Positions 15,425 through 23,439 are shown, counted from the first letter of the stretch. The stretch: 23,916 nt of DNA from Pseudomonadota bacterium (GCA_023424585.1 JAFADT010000591.1:1-23916), one strand, 5' to 3'. Numbers and translations: made by a program. The notes: generated from the sequence alone by a model not told the origin.

Positions 15425-15502
15425 GGGGCCATCCTCGCTGATTTCCGCCCGGAGGGACGCGGGGCCTCGCGTGGGACATGCCGATTCGTTAGAAGCGGCC
15501 CC

Positions 15503-16882
15503 GTGCCCCCCGCACCCACCTTGCCCCGCCGCGACTTCGCGGCCTCGCCGCTCGCGCTCTGGCTGATGTGCCTGGGCTTGTTCGCGGTCTACACCGGCAG
15601 CAAGGTGCAGATGCAGATGGACTCGCTGTGGTCCATCCCCTCCGCGGCCAGCATCCTCCATGAAGGGAACGCGGACCTGGACGAGTACGCCCCGACCTTC
15701 TCCGAGGCGACCGACTATGCGCGAACCGACTTCGGGGGCCACACGTACTACGTGTACCCGCCCGGGGTGATGGTCTCCGCCATCCCGTTCCTGGCGCTGG
15801 CGGAGGGCCTGTTCTCCCTGGGCCGGCCGCTGCTCGAGCACCTGGGCGCTCCCGGGGCACGGGCGCTGGCGTGGCTGGCGCTGTTCCAGAGCACCGGCAA
15901 GGTGGACCTGGGCGCGTTCCACCGCACCGAACAGCTCATCGCCTCGGTCTACGTGTGCGCCGCCGCGGCCGTGCTGCTCATCGCGCTGCGGAGGCAGGTG
16001 TCCGCCCGCGCCGCGCTCGTCACCGTCCTGCTCTTCGCGCTGGGGACGACGGCGTACTCCACCGCCAGCCGCGTGCTCTGGCAGCACAGCCCCGGGCTGC
16101 TGGCCATCGCCTGCGGCGTGCTGCTGCTGGCGCGGCCCACGCAGACCGCGCGCACCGCGCTCCTCGCGGGGCTCACCGTCGCGCTCGCCTACGTGTGCCG
16201 GCCCACGCACTCCATCACCGTGGTCGTCTTCACCGCGTACTTCGCCCTGCGCTTCCGCCGGCTGCTCCCCGCGTACTTCGCGGGCGCGGCGCTCGTGGCG
16301 GCGCCGTTCTGCGGGTACAACCTCCACATCTACGGGTCGCTCCTGTCGCCGTACTTCCGGAACTCGCTGGACATCGCGGGGCCGCGCTTCCTCATGGCGC
16401 TGGCCGGGAACCTCGTGAGCCCGTCGCGGGGGCTGCTCATCTACTCGCCGTTCCTGGCGCTGGCTGGCGTGGGGTTCGTCCAGCGGTGGCGCCGCCGGGA
16501 GCTCGCGCCCTACGAGAAGGCCTTCGCCACCATCGTGCTCCTGCACTGGGTGGCCATCTCCGCGTTCCCCATCTGGTGGGCGGGGCACTCCGTGGGGCCG
16601 CGCTTCTTCACGGACGTGCTGCCCTACCTCGCGTTCTTCCTCGCGTTCCCCGTGCAGCTCGCGGTGGACGCGCCCCGCCAGCATCGCGCCCTGTCGGGAG
16701 TGCTCGCCGTGACGGCCGTGTTCAGCATCCTCTTCCACTGGCGCGCCTCCATCACCTACGACGTGCACCTGTGGAACTCAGTCCCGGTGAACGTGGACCG
16801 CGCGCCGGAGCGCGCCTGGGACTGGAGGGATCCGCAGCTCCTGCGCGCCCTCCCGGCCCGCTTCCGGGGCCATCCCCCGTAG
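15503..16882 (+). CDS. Polytopic membrane protein, GT-C/glycosyltransferase-39-like
   Basis: About 459 aa with ten or more membrane helices. TM1 (LALWLMCLGLFAVYTGSKV) is followed by an external loop rich in acidic residues (NADLDEYAPTFSEATDYA) and then GGHTYYVYPPGVMVSAIPF. That layout, a loop with Asp/Glu after TM1 and a YYxYPPG turn, is shared by GT-C polyprenyl-phosphate-sugar-dependent glycosyltransferases. Later blocks include TAYSTASRVLWQHSPGLLAI and SRGLLIYSPFLALAG. Substrate is unknown. The start is GTG 15503; no ATG lies nearby in frame and the longer upstream frame overlaps the divergent promoter. The ribosome site is weak. A short GGCGG/CCGCC hairpin (16883-16897) follows the stop. 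Confidence 0.75.
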   Translation: MPPAPTLPRRDFAASPLALWLMCLGLFAVYTGSKVQMQMDSLWSIPSAASILHEGNADLDEYAPTFSEATDYARTDFGGHTYYVYPPGVMVSAIPFLALAEGLFSLGRPLLEHLGAPGARALAWLALFQSTGKVDLGAFHRTEQLIASVYVCAAAAVLLIALRRQVSARAALVTVLLFALGTTAYSTASRVLWQHSPGLLAIACGVLLLARPTQTARTALLAGLTVALAYVCRPTHSITVVVFTAYFALRFRRLLPAYFAGAALVAAPFCGYNLHIYGSLLSPYFRNSLDIAGPRFLMALAGNLVSPSRGLLIYSPFLALAGVGFVQRWRRRELAPYEKAFATIVLLHWVAISAFPIWWAGHSVGPRFFTDVLPYLAFFLAFPVQLAVDAPRQHRALSGVLAVTAVFSILFHWRASITYDVHLWNSVPVNVDRAPERAWDWRDPQLLRALPARFRGHPP

Positions 16883-17008
16883 GGCGGGGGCTCCGCCGCC
16901 TGCCTGCCGTCCAGCAAGCGCCCCTCCCCGGGCCGCCGAGGGTCTTGGCGCGCGCCTGGGACGCCTCCAGCTTTGCGCCGGACCTTTCCCTTCCAAGGAG
17001 GCGGTGTC

Positions 17009-17380
17009 ATGGCGAAGGCGGTGCGCAGCAAGCTGCCGCGCGCGCTGGGCTGGTTCAGCGTGGGCCTGGGCGTCACGGAGTTGCTGGGGGCGTGGAGCCT
17101 GCTCCGGTTCTTCGGCATCTCGCGCGGGGACAGGTGGGTGCGGGCCTATGGCGCCCGGGAGCTCGCCGCGGGCGTGGCCCTGCTGGGCCCCGCGAAGAAG
17201 CGCCCGTGGCTGTGGGCGCGCGTGGCCGGTGACGCGCTGGACCTCGCGACGATGGGCAGGGGCCTGCGGGAGCCGGGCGCGCGCAGGGGCCGCCTGCTCG
17301 CCGCCACCGGCGCCGTCGCGGGCATCACGCTGCTGGACCTCTACGCCGCCGCGAGCGCGCAGGCGGGGGACGTGCGCTAG
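17009..17380 (+). CDS. Small membrane protein (cyclase/dehydrase-associated type)
   Basis: A 123-aa protein with three or four hydrophobic segments: ALGWFSVGLGVTELLGAWSL, ARELAAGVALLG, PWLWARVAGDALDLATMGRG, and AATGAVAGITLLDLYAAAS. This pattern (GLGxxELL..., REIxAGxGIL, LWARVAGDxLDLA) occurs at the start of larger 'cyclase/dehydrase' proteins and as free-standing small membrane proteins; no function is known. ATG 17009 has an excellent AAGGAGG 8 nt upstream. The next gene starts 31 nt after its stop, so they may be co-transcribed. Confidence 0.78.
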   Translation: MAKAVRSKLPRALGWFSVGLGVTELLGAWSLLRFFGISRGDRWVRAYGARELAAGVALLGPAKKRPWLWARVAGDALDLATMGRGLREPGARRGRLLAATGAVAGITLLDLYAAASAQAGDVR

Positions 17381-17411
17381 GCTTCCGCCCTCTTCCGAAG
17401 GGAGGAAGCCC

Positions 17412-18401
17412 ATGCGTCCCGTTCTCCTGTCCCTGCTGCTCCTGCCCGCGCTCGCGGGCGCCGCCGCCCCGAAGTCGCAGGAGCCCTTCGTCTTCCAGGG
17501 CGTGGAGCGCGTCGTCGCCGTCGCGGACGTGCACGGGGACGTGGAGGCGCTGAAGGAGGTCCTCCGGCTGGCGGGCCTCATCGACGCGAAGGACCACTGG
17601 GTTGGCGGCAAGGCGCACCTGGTGCAGACCGGGGACATCCCCGACCGGGGCGACCACACCCGCGCCGCCTTCGAGTTGCTCATGCGCCTGGAGACCGAGG
17701 CGCGCAAGGCCGGCGGCCGCGTGCACCCGCTCCTGGGCAACCACGAGCTGATGAACATGCGCGGAGACCTGCGCTACGTCACGCCCGGCGAGCTCGCCTC
17801 CTTCACGGACCCAGCCTCCCCCCCCGATGCTCCCGGCGAGCCCCCGGGGCTCCACGGCCACGCCGCCGCCTACGCCGCGGACGGGCGCTACGGGAAGTGG
17901 CTGCGCTCGCATCCCGCCGTCATCCGCATCAACGACACGCTCTTCATGCACGGCGGCCTGTCGCCTGCCGTTCCGGGCACCACGCTGGAAGAGGTGAACC
18001 GCTGGGTGTGGCAGGACCTGACGCCGGGGCAGCCGCCGGGCGGCGGCGTGGACCCGCAGGGCCCGGTGTGGTTCCGGGGCTACGCCATCGACGACGAGGC
18101 GAGGTGGGACGCGGGCCTCACGCAGGTGCTGGCGCGCTTCGGCGCCCGCCGCATGGTGATGGGCCACACCCCGTCAAAGGACGGCCGGCTCTCCCTCCGC
18201 TTCGGCGGCCGCGTCATCGTCATCGACACGGGCCTCAGCACCCACTACGGCCGCCACCTGGCCGCGCTGGAGCTCCGCGGCGACCGCCTCACCGCGCTCT
18301 ACCCGGAGGGGCGGGTGCCACTGCTCCCCACACCGAAGGCCGCCACGCCCACCCCGCGCCCCGAGGCGAAGGCGGGCGCGCAGGAGAGGGTCCTCCCCTG
18401 A
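17412..18401 (+). CDS. Secreted Shewanella-like metallophosphoesterase (PPP family)
   Basis: A 329-aa exported phosphatase. A signal peptide (MRPVLLSLLLLPALAGAAA) precedes a calcineurin-like core with all main metal motifs: DVHGD at 39-43, GDIPDRGD at 74-81, GNHE at 109-112, MHGG at 179-182 and GHT at 251-253. The order and the GDIPDRGDHT form match bacterial Shewanella-like phosphatases, which use two metals and act on phosphoproteins or other phosphoesters. The C-terminal ~30 residues are Pro/Ala-rich and probably disordered. ATG 17412 has GGAGG at 17401-17405. It probably acts in the periplasm. It precedes the haem-operon promoter by ~30 bp, and no strong terminator is seen between. Confidence 0.9.
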   Translation: MRPVLLSLLLLPALAGAAAPKSQEPFVFQGVERVVAVADVHGDVEALKEVLRLAGLIDAKDHWVGGKAHLVQTGDIPDRGDHTRAAFELLMRLETEARKAGGRVHPLLGNHELMNMRGDLRYVTPGELASFTDPASPPDAPGEPPGLHGHAAAYAADGRYGKWLRSHPAVIRINDTLFMHGGLSPAVPGTTLEEVNRWVWQDLTPGQPPGGGVDPQGPVWFRGYAIDDEARWDAGLTQVLARFGARRMVMGHTPSKDGRLSLRFGGRVIVIDTGLSTHYGRHLAALELRGDRLTALYPEGRVPLLPTPKAATPTPRPEAKAGAQERVLP

Positions 18402-18433
18402 ACACCCGTCCGGGCTTGTTCACTGGAAGTCTT

Positions 18434-18462
18434 TTGACTTTGATAGTCAGTATCAATATCGT
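18434..18462 (+). promoter_or_regulatory. Promoter with Fur-box-like operator in the spacer (haem operon)
   Basis: TTGACT (18434-18439) and TATCGT (18457-18462) form a -35/-10 pair exactly 17 nt apart. The spacer itself is the perfect inverted repeat TTGATA-GTCAG-TATCAA (18440-18456). Its inner 15 bases, TGATAGTCAGTATCA, match the 7-1-7 Fur-box consensus TGATAATnATTATCA at 12 of 14 defined positions. The site is AT-rich in a GC-rich genome and stands 29 nt before the first gene of a haem-uptake operon, so repression by Fur with iron is the natural reading. Confidence 0.8.
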
Positions 18463-18490
18463 CCGGTCCCATCGAACGCAGGGAGCCGCG

Positions 18491-18685
18491 ATGCACGAGG
18501 GATGCGGGCCACAGGGAAGTGCCGGGGAGCTGCGCTGCATGTGCGGCAGCCTGCTGGCGCGACTGGTGCCGGGCGGCGTGGAGCTGAAGTGCCGCCGGTG
18601 CCACCGGACGCAGGTGGTGCCGCTGGAGTCCGGCCCGTCGTCGGAGCCCCGGCGCGGAGGCGCTCCCCGGGGTGAGGGCGGCTGA
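18491..18685 (+). CDS. Small Com-like zinc-ribbon protein at the head of the haem operon
   Basis: A 64-aa protein. Cys16-x-Cys18, then LLARLVPGGVELK and Cys34-x-x-Cys37-His38 form one likely zinc site; another Cys is at 5. The spacing and the LLA...ELKCRRC block recall Com of phage Mu, a translational activator binding mRNA, and related 'Com family' small proteins. Oddly the first knuckle is CxC rather than CxxC. The tail (residues ~47-64) is Ser/Gly/Arg-rich. It is the first gene after the Fur-box-like promoter, with GGGAG 6 nt before ATG 18491, and 137 bp separate it from hmuR. In that position many bacteria keep the small HemP. An RNA-binding role acting on the hmuR leader is conceivable but unproven. 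Confidence 0.75.
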   Translation: MHEGCGPQGSAGELRCMCGSLLARLVPGGVELKCRRCHRTQVVPLESGPSSEPRRGGAPRGEGG

Positions 18686-18773
18686 AACACTTGGAAGGAA
18701 CGGGCTTCCCGGCAGGGGGGCCCGCGGCAGTGTGTTTCCTGAGGCCCGAGGCCCTTGAGCCCAGCGCCCGACA

Positions 18774-18812
18774 GGCTTCCCGAGAACGGAAGCCCCCGGC
18801 TTTCGTGCCGGG
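18774..18812 (+). promoter_or_regulatory. Two back-to-back hairpins covering the hmuR ribosome site
   Basis: GGCTTCC (18774-18780) pairs with GGAAGCC (18788-18794) round a 7-nt loop. With no gap, CCCGGC (18795-18800) pairs with GCCGGG (18807-18812) round 6 nt. The second stem takes up the first bases of the GGGAGG ribosome site (18810-18815) of hmuR. It could control translation, or protect/process the mRNA between the small leader gene and hmuR. Confidence 0.45.
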
Positions 18813-18822
18813 AGGACGTGGG

Positions 18823-20787
18823 ATGTCCGGGCGTTGGTGGCTGTGCGCGCTTCTATGGGGTGCCCTGTCCGGCGTGGCCCGGGCGGAGGACGTGCCGTCC
18901 GTGGACGGAGGCGTGGAAGAGGCCGCGCCCCCGACGCCGGAGCCGGTGGACGAGCCGCCCGCGCTCCAGACGGTGGTGACGGGCTCGCGCACGCAGGAGC
19001 GGCTGCGCGAGACGCCGGTGGCCACGGAGGTCATCACCCGCTCGGAGATTGTCGCCAGCGGGGCGCGCGACGCCTCGGAGCTGCTGTCCACGCGCCCGGG
19101 CCTCGTCGTGCAGCAGGGCTTCGCGGGCGCGGGGCTGTCCGTCCAGGGCCTGGCGCCGGAGTACGTGCTGGTGCTGGTGGACGGCGAGCGCGTCACCGGC
19201 AAGGTGGACGGCAACATCGACCTGTCGCGCCTGTCGCTGGAGGACATCGAGCAGGTCGAGATCGTGAAGGGCCCCTCGTCCGTGCTCTACGGCAGCGACG
19301 CGGTGGCGGGCGTGGTGAACTTCATCACCCGCCGCGCGCAGCGCACCCTGGGCGCGGACCTGCGCGCCGCCTACGGGACGCTCCACCGCCTGGACCTGGA
19401 CGCCACCGGCGAGACGCGCGGCGACGCGTGGGGCCTGCGCGTGAGCGCCGGGCTCCAGCGGCACTCGGCCTATGACCTGGACGTCTCGGACATCGGCACC
19501 ACGGGCAGCAGCCTGAATGGCTATGACGTGTCCGCGCGCGGCGACTGGCGCGGACAGGGCGCCATGTCCCTGGAGGGCACCGCGTCCTTCTCCCACCGCA
19601 TCCAGCGCGGCGTGGACCTGGGCGCCGCGGGCGCGGTGTTCGACCGCGCGAGCCGCGACAACAGCTTCGCCTCGCGCCTGTCTCCGTCCTGGCGCCTGGG
19701 CGACGCGGCGACGCTGCGCACGGACGTGTCCTACGGGCACTTCGAGCGGCGCTACCTGCGCGACCAGCGCAACGCCTCCGCGCTGGACACCGTGGAGGAC
19801 ACGCGCGACCAGCAGGCCCGCGTGGGCGCGCAGGTGGACGCGCGGCCCGGCGGCGGCCACGCGCTGGTGGCGGGCACCGAGTACCTGGGCGAGTGGCTGC
19901 GCTCGGACCGGCTGGAGGGCGGCAGCGGGCGGCGCGGGCGCGGCTCCGTGTACGCGCAGGACAGCTGGACGCTGGCGGAGAAGCCCGGGCTGGTGCTGGT
20001 GCCGGGCGGGCGGCTGGACGTGGACTCGCAGTTCGGGCTCGCGGCCACGCCGCGCGTGGCGCTGAAGGTGGATCCGCTCTCGTGGCTCACCGTGCGCGGC
20101 AGCTACGGCTGGGGCTACCGCGCGCCCAGCTTCCAGGACCTGCTCATCGACTTCGAGAACCCCTCCGTGGGCTACACCGTGCGCGGCAACCCGGACCTGA
20201 AGCCGGAGCGCTCGCGCAGCTTCAGCGTCAACGTGGAGGCGCGGGCCACCGGCGACACCACGGTGTGGGCGGGCGCGTTCCAGCACTCGCTGCGCGACAT
20301 GATCGCCGCGTCGCTCCAGTCCGAGGGCGACTTCCTGCGCTACTCGTACATCAACATCGCCCGGGCGCGCGTGCGCGGCGGCGAGCTGGGCGTGCGCCAG
20401 TCGCTGCCCGGCCGCATCCAGGTGGAGCTGGGCTACACGCTCACCGACGGCACAGACCAGGAGCTGGACCGCGAGCTGGAAGGCCAGGCGCGGCACCGGC
20501 TCACCGCGCAGGCCACGTGGCGCCACCGCCAGTGGGGCCTGGAGGCCAACGTGCGCGGCGCGCTCACCGGCGAGCGCCCCTTCTATCCCGATACCAACGG
20601 AGACGGTGTGGCGGATTCCTACCGTGCCAGCCCCACCGTCTCCCTGGACGCCCGAGTCGCCTGGCTCATGCCAGCGGGCGGGCTCCAGCTTTTCGTTGTG
20701 GGCAGCAACCTCACCAACGCGGGCAATCCGACGGACCTGCCCATTCCGCCCCGCACCCTCCAGGCCGGCGTCTCCACCCGGTTCTGA
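18823..20787 (+). CDS. hmuR: TonB-dependent haem/haemoprotein receptor, HmuR-like
   Basis: A 654-aa outer-membrane receptor. Signal peptide MSGRWWLCALLWGALSG (cut after ARA), acidic/Pro linker, TonB box at about 47-56 (LQTVVTGSR), plug domain to ~170 with VLVLVDGERVTGKVDGN and the typical IEQVEIVKGPSSVLYGSDAV block, then a 22-strand barrel ending in Phe. YRAP (432-435) and NPDL (456-459) are the paired motif of haem receptors such as HmuR/HemR. The stretch between them has no His, and neither does the plug, so the usual His ligands seem absent. A loop at 590-598 (DTNGDGVAD) looks like a calcium-binding turn. ATG 18823 has GGAGG 7 nt upstream; the 44-residue upstream open frame is not protein-like. 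Next gene is hmuY, 35 nt on. Confidence 0.9.
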   Translation: MSGRWWLCALLWGALSGVARAEDVPSVDGGVEEAAPPTPEPVDEPPALQTVVTGSRTQERLRETPVATEVITRSEIVASGARDASELLSTRPGLVVQQGFAGAGLSVQGLAPEYVLVLVDGERVTGKVDGNIDLSRLSLEDIEQVEIVKGPSSVLYGSDAVAGVVNFITRRAQRTLGADLRAAYGTLHRLDLDATGETRGDAWGLRVSAGLQRHSAYDLDVSDIGTTGSSLNGYDVSARGDWRGQGAMSLEGTASFSHRIQRGVDLGAAGAVFDRASRDNSFASRLSPSWRLGDAATLRTDVSYGHFERRYLRDQRNASALDTVEDTRDQQARVGAQVDARPGGGHALVAGTEYLGEWLRSDRLEGGSGRRGRGSVYAQDSWTLAEKPGLVLVPGGRLDVDSQFGLAATPRVALKVDPLSWLTVRGSYGWGYRAPSFQDLLIDFENPSVGYTVRGNPDLKPERSRSFSVNVEARATGDTTVWAGAFQHSLRDMIAASLQSEGDFLRYSYINIARARVRGGELGVRQSLPGRIQVELGYTLTDGTDQELDRELEGQARHRLTAQATWRHRQWGLEANVRGALTGERPFYPDTNGDGVADSYRASPTVSLDARVAWLMPAGGLQLFVVGSNLTNAGNPTDLPIPPRTLQAGVSTRF

Positions 20788-20822
20788 CTTCTCACCCTGC
20801 ATCCGTATCCGAAGGAGTCCGC

Positions 20823-21482
20823 ATGTCCTCCCATCCCTTCCGTCCCGGCTTCCTGGGCCGCGCCTGCGCGGCGCTGCTCCTCGCGGGCCTGGGCACCGCG
20901 TGCGGTGACGACCTCCAGCCCACGCCGGGGCCCGGCGAGGAAGAAGACCCCGCCATCACCCCGCAGGACGGCCAGCACCTGACCCACAAGGACAACGGCG
21001 ACGGCTCGTTCACCTCCGTCGTCGACGCGACCGACGCGGCGGCCTGGGTGGGCGTGGACCTGGACACGGGCAAGGAGGCGAACGCGGCGGATGACGCGCT
21101 CTGGGACCTGGCCTTCCAGCGCTTCACGGTGAAGTCGCGCGGCGGCGTCAGCGGCACGGGCGGCGTGCAGGTGGCCATCGTGCCGGACACGGCGTTCACG
21201 GCGCTCACCCAGGCGCCCGCGTCCGGCTACCTGTCGGACGCGGAGGACGGCCCGGACACCGGCGACGCCGTGGACACCGTCTTCAACACGGGGGACGGCT
21301 GGTACGTCTACGACCTGCCGACCCACACGCTCACGCCGCGCCCGCAGCTCTACGTCGTGCGCTCGGACTCCGGGTCGTACTTCAAGGTGGAGATCCAGTC
21401 CTACTACGACGCCGCCGGCACGCCCGCGAAGCTGAAGCTGCTCTGGGCGAAGGTGGCCGCGCCGGCCGGGGGGCAGCCGTGA
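20823..21482 (+). CDS. hmuY: HmuY-family haem-binding lipoprotein
   Basis: A 219-aa protein. The signal peptide ends in LGTAC with Cys27, a near-consensus lipobox, then an acidic/Pro linker. VDATDAAAWVGVDLDTGKEA, ALWDLAFQRFTVKSRGGVSG and GGVQVA are the recognisable HmuY signature (Ser/Thr-rich strand, DLDTGK, WDLAFQR, SGxGG). C-terminal SYFKVEIQSYYDAAGTPAKL completes the all-beta fold. In Porphyromonas HmuY captures haem and passes it to HmuR; here hmuY sits directly after hmuR, the reverse order. In the mature part only three His (two in GQHLTHKD, one in PTHTL) and no Met are available as ligands. SD GAAGGAG precedes ATG 20823. Its stop overlaps the next start (TGATG). Confidence 0.85.
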   Translation: MSSHPFRPGFLGRACAALLLAGLGTACGDDLQPTPGPGEEEDPAITPQDGQHLTHKDNGDGSFTSVVDATDAAAWVGVDLDTGKEANAADDALWDLAFQRFTVKSRGGVSGTGGVQVAIVPDTAFTALTQAPASGYLSDAEDGPDTGDAVDTVFNTGDGWYVYDLPTHTLTPRPQLYVVRSDSGSYFKVEIQSYYDAAGTPAKLKLLWAKVAAPAGGQP

Positions 21483-22564
21483 TGGGCCGCGCGGAGGAGG
21501 TGGGCAGCCCGCTCACCGCGCTGCGGGAGCGCTGGCGGGCCCTGAAGGAGTCCGAGCCGCGCATGCGCATCCGCGACGCGGCGGACAAGCTGGGCGTGAG
21601 CGAGGCGGAGTTGCTCGCCACCGGGCTGAGCGGCGAGCTGGTGCGGCTGGAGCCGCGCTTCGACGTGCTGCTGCCCCGGCTGGAGTCGCTGGGCCGGGTG
21701 ATGGCGCTCACGCGCAACGCGTCCGCCGTGCACGAGAAGAAGGGCGTGTACCACAAGGTGGAGCTGCACGGCTCCCGGGCGCTGGTGCTGGACGAGGACA
21801 TCGACCTGCGGCTGTTCCTGTCGCGCTGGTGCTTCCTCTTCGCGCTGCGCGAGGACCTCTCCGGGCAGGTGCGCCGCAGCTTCCAGGTCTTCGACGCCGC
21901 CGGCACGGCGGTGCACAAGATCTACCTCCAGGACGACGCGAACGTCGCCGCCTTCGAGGGGCTGGTGCGCGAGCTCCAGCACGAGGACCAGCGCCACGTG
22001 CTGGACGTGGTGCCGGCGTCCCCTCCCGCCGGGCCCCGCCCGGACGCGGAGATTGACGCCCTGGGCCTCAAGGCCGGCTGGCGCGCGCTCCAGGACACGC
22101 ATGAGTTCTTCGCGCTGCTCGGCAAGTTCAAGGTCGCGCGCACGCAGGCGCTGCGGCTCGCGGGGACGGAGTTCGCCAGGCCCGTGGCGCCGGACTCGCT
22201 GGGCTGGACGCTGGAGCGCGCCGCGGCCACGGAGCTGCCCATCATGGTGTTCGTGGGCAACCCCGGGGCCATCCAGATCCACACCGGCCCGGTGCGCACG
22301 GTGCGGCCCATGGGCCCGTGGATGAACGTGATGGACCCGGGCTTCAACCTGCACGTCCGCGCGGACCACGTCCACACGGCGTGGGTGGTGCGCAAGCCCA
22401 CGCGCGACGGCGACGTCACCTCGCTGGAGCTGTTCGACCAGGCGGGGGAGAACATCGCGCTCCTGTTCGGCAAGCGGAAGCCGGGCGAGCTGGAGTCCCC
22501 CGCGTGGCGGGCGCTGATGGAGGAGCTGGTCCGCACGCTGCCCGCCGTGGAGGTGGCGTCATGA
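21482..22564 (+). CDS. hmuS: Haem-utilisation/degrading factor HmuS (HemS/ChuS family)
   Basis: A 360-aa cytoplasmic protein made of two similar halves, each with a nine-strand sheet, as in ChuS/HemS. Half one holds LRERWRALKESEPRMRIRDA, LPRLESLGRVMALTRNASAV, EKKGVYHKVELHG; half two GWRALQDTHEFFALLGKFKV, PIMVFVGNPGAIQIHTGPVR and WMNVMDPGFNLHVRADHV. His207 in DTHEFF is at the position I would expect for the axial haem ligand (His193 in ChuS, His196 in HemS). Roles in the family are haem storage/transfer and, in some, non-canonical haem degradation. ATG 21482 overlaps hmuY by one base; a GTG 3 nt earlier is possible. It overlaps hmuT by ATGA. Confidence 0.93.
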   Translation: MGRAEEVGSPLTALRERWRALKESEPRMRIRDAADKLGVSEAELLATGLSGELVRLEPRFDVLLPRLESLGRVMALTRNASAVHEKKGVYHKVELHGSRALVLDEDIDLRLFLSRWCFLFALREDLSGQVRRSFQVFDAAGTAVHKIYLQDDANVAAFEGLVRELQHEDQRHVLDVVPASPPAGPRPDAEIDALGLKAGWRALQDTHEFFALLGKFKVARTQALRLAGTEFARPVAPDSLGWTLERAAATELPIMVFVGNPGAIQIHTGPVRTVRPMGPWMNVMDPGFNLHVRADHVHTAWVVRKPTRDGDVTSLELFDQAGENIALLFGKRKPGELESPAWRALMEELVRTLPAVEVAS

Positions 22565-23439
22565 GGCGCGCGGCCTCGAAGTGGGGCCTCCTCGCGGCCC
22601 TGCTGGCGGTGGCGGCGCACGCGGCGCCTCCCACGCCGAAGCCCGCGCCCAGGCTCATCACCATCGGGCCGGCCATCACGCAGACGGTGTTCGCGCTGGG
22701 CGCGGGCGACCGGGTGGTGGGCGTGGATGACTCCAGCGCGGCGCTGCCGGAGGCGTCGAAGGTGCGCACGGTGGGCTACCAGCGCGCGCTGTCGGCCGAG
22801 GGCGTGCTGTCCCTGGGCGCGGGAGTGCTGCTGGGGTCGGCGGAGGCCGGGCCCCCGCCGGTGCTGGAGCAGCTCAAGCAGGCGGGCATGACGGTGGAGA
22901 CGTACTCCAACGAGCCCACGGTGGAGGGCGCTCGCGCGCGCATCCAGGGCATCGCGGAGCGGCTGGGCACGCCGGAGCAGGGCAAGGCGCTGGTGGCCAA
23001 GCTGGACGCGGAACTGAAGAAGGCGGCGGACCGTGCGGCCCGGGTGAAGGGCTCGAAGCCGCCGCGCATCCTGGCCATCTACGCGCGCGGCGCGGGCACG
23101 CTGATGGTGGCGGGCTCGGGCACGGTGGCGGACTCGCTCATCCGCCTGACGGGCGCGGTGAACGCGGCGGACGCGATGCCGGGTTACAAGCCGCTGGGCG
23201 CGGAGGCCGTGGTGGCGGCGGCGCCCGAGTACGTGCTGCTGCCCGCGAGCTCCGTGTCGGCGGTGGGCGGCGCGGAGGGCCTGGCGAAGCTGCCCGGCCT
23301 GTCGCAGGTGAAGGGCTGGAAGCTCGTCACGGTGGAGGACGTGGACTTCATGGGCCTGGGGCCCGGCCTGGGCAAGGCGGTGGCCCACGTGCAGGACGCG
23401 GTGGCCCCGGTGGCCGCGGAGAAGGGCGGCGTCAAATGA
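22561..23439 (+). CDS. hmuT: Haem ABC transporter periplasmic binding protein HmuT
   Basis: A 292-aa protein with signal peptide (WGLLAALLAVAAHAA). It has the class III binding-protein fold: RLITIGPAITQTVFALGAGD, VVGVDDSS, TVGYQRALSAEGVLSLGAGV, then a long connecting helix, and ILAIYARGAGTLMVAGSGTV followed by VNAADAMPGYKPLGAEAVV. Tyr73 in the VGYQRALSAEG block corresponds to the haem-ligating Tyr of PhuT/ShuT/HmuT. Start and stop overlap both neighbours as ATGA (22561-22564 and 23436-23439), so the four genes from hmuY on are translationally coupled. It takes haem delivered through HmuR to the permease. Confidence 0.92.
   Translation: MRRAASKWGLLAALLAVAAHAAPPTPKPAPRLITIGPAITQTVFALGAGDRVVGVDDSSAALPEASKVRTVGYQRALSAEGVLSLGAGVLLGSAEAGPPPVLEQLKQAGMTVETYSNEPTVEGARARIQGIAERLGTPEQGKALVAKLDAELKKAADRAARVKGSKPPRILAIYARGAGTLMVAGSGTVADSLIRLTGAVNAADAMPGYKPLGAEAVVAAAPEYVLLPASSVSAVGGAEGLAKLPGLSQVKGWKLVTVEDVDFMGLGPGLGKAVAHVQDAVAPVAAEKGGVK

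Noticed and set aside
18853..20802. Minus-strand 649-codon frame opposite hmuR
   Set aside because: Antisense shadow; composition is Arg/Ala/Val/His-rich, while the plus strand has clear receptor motifs.
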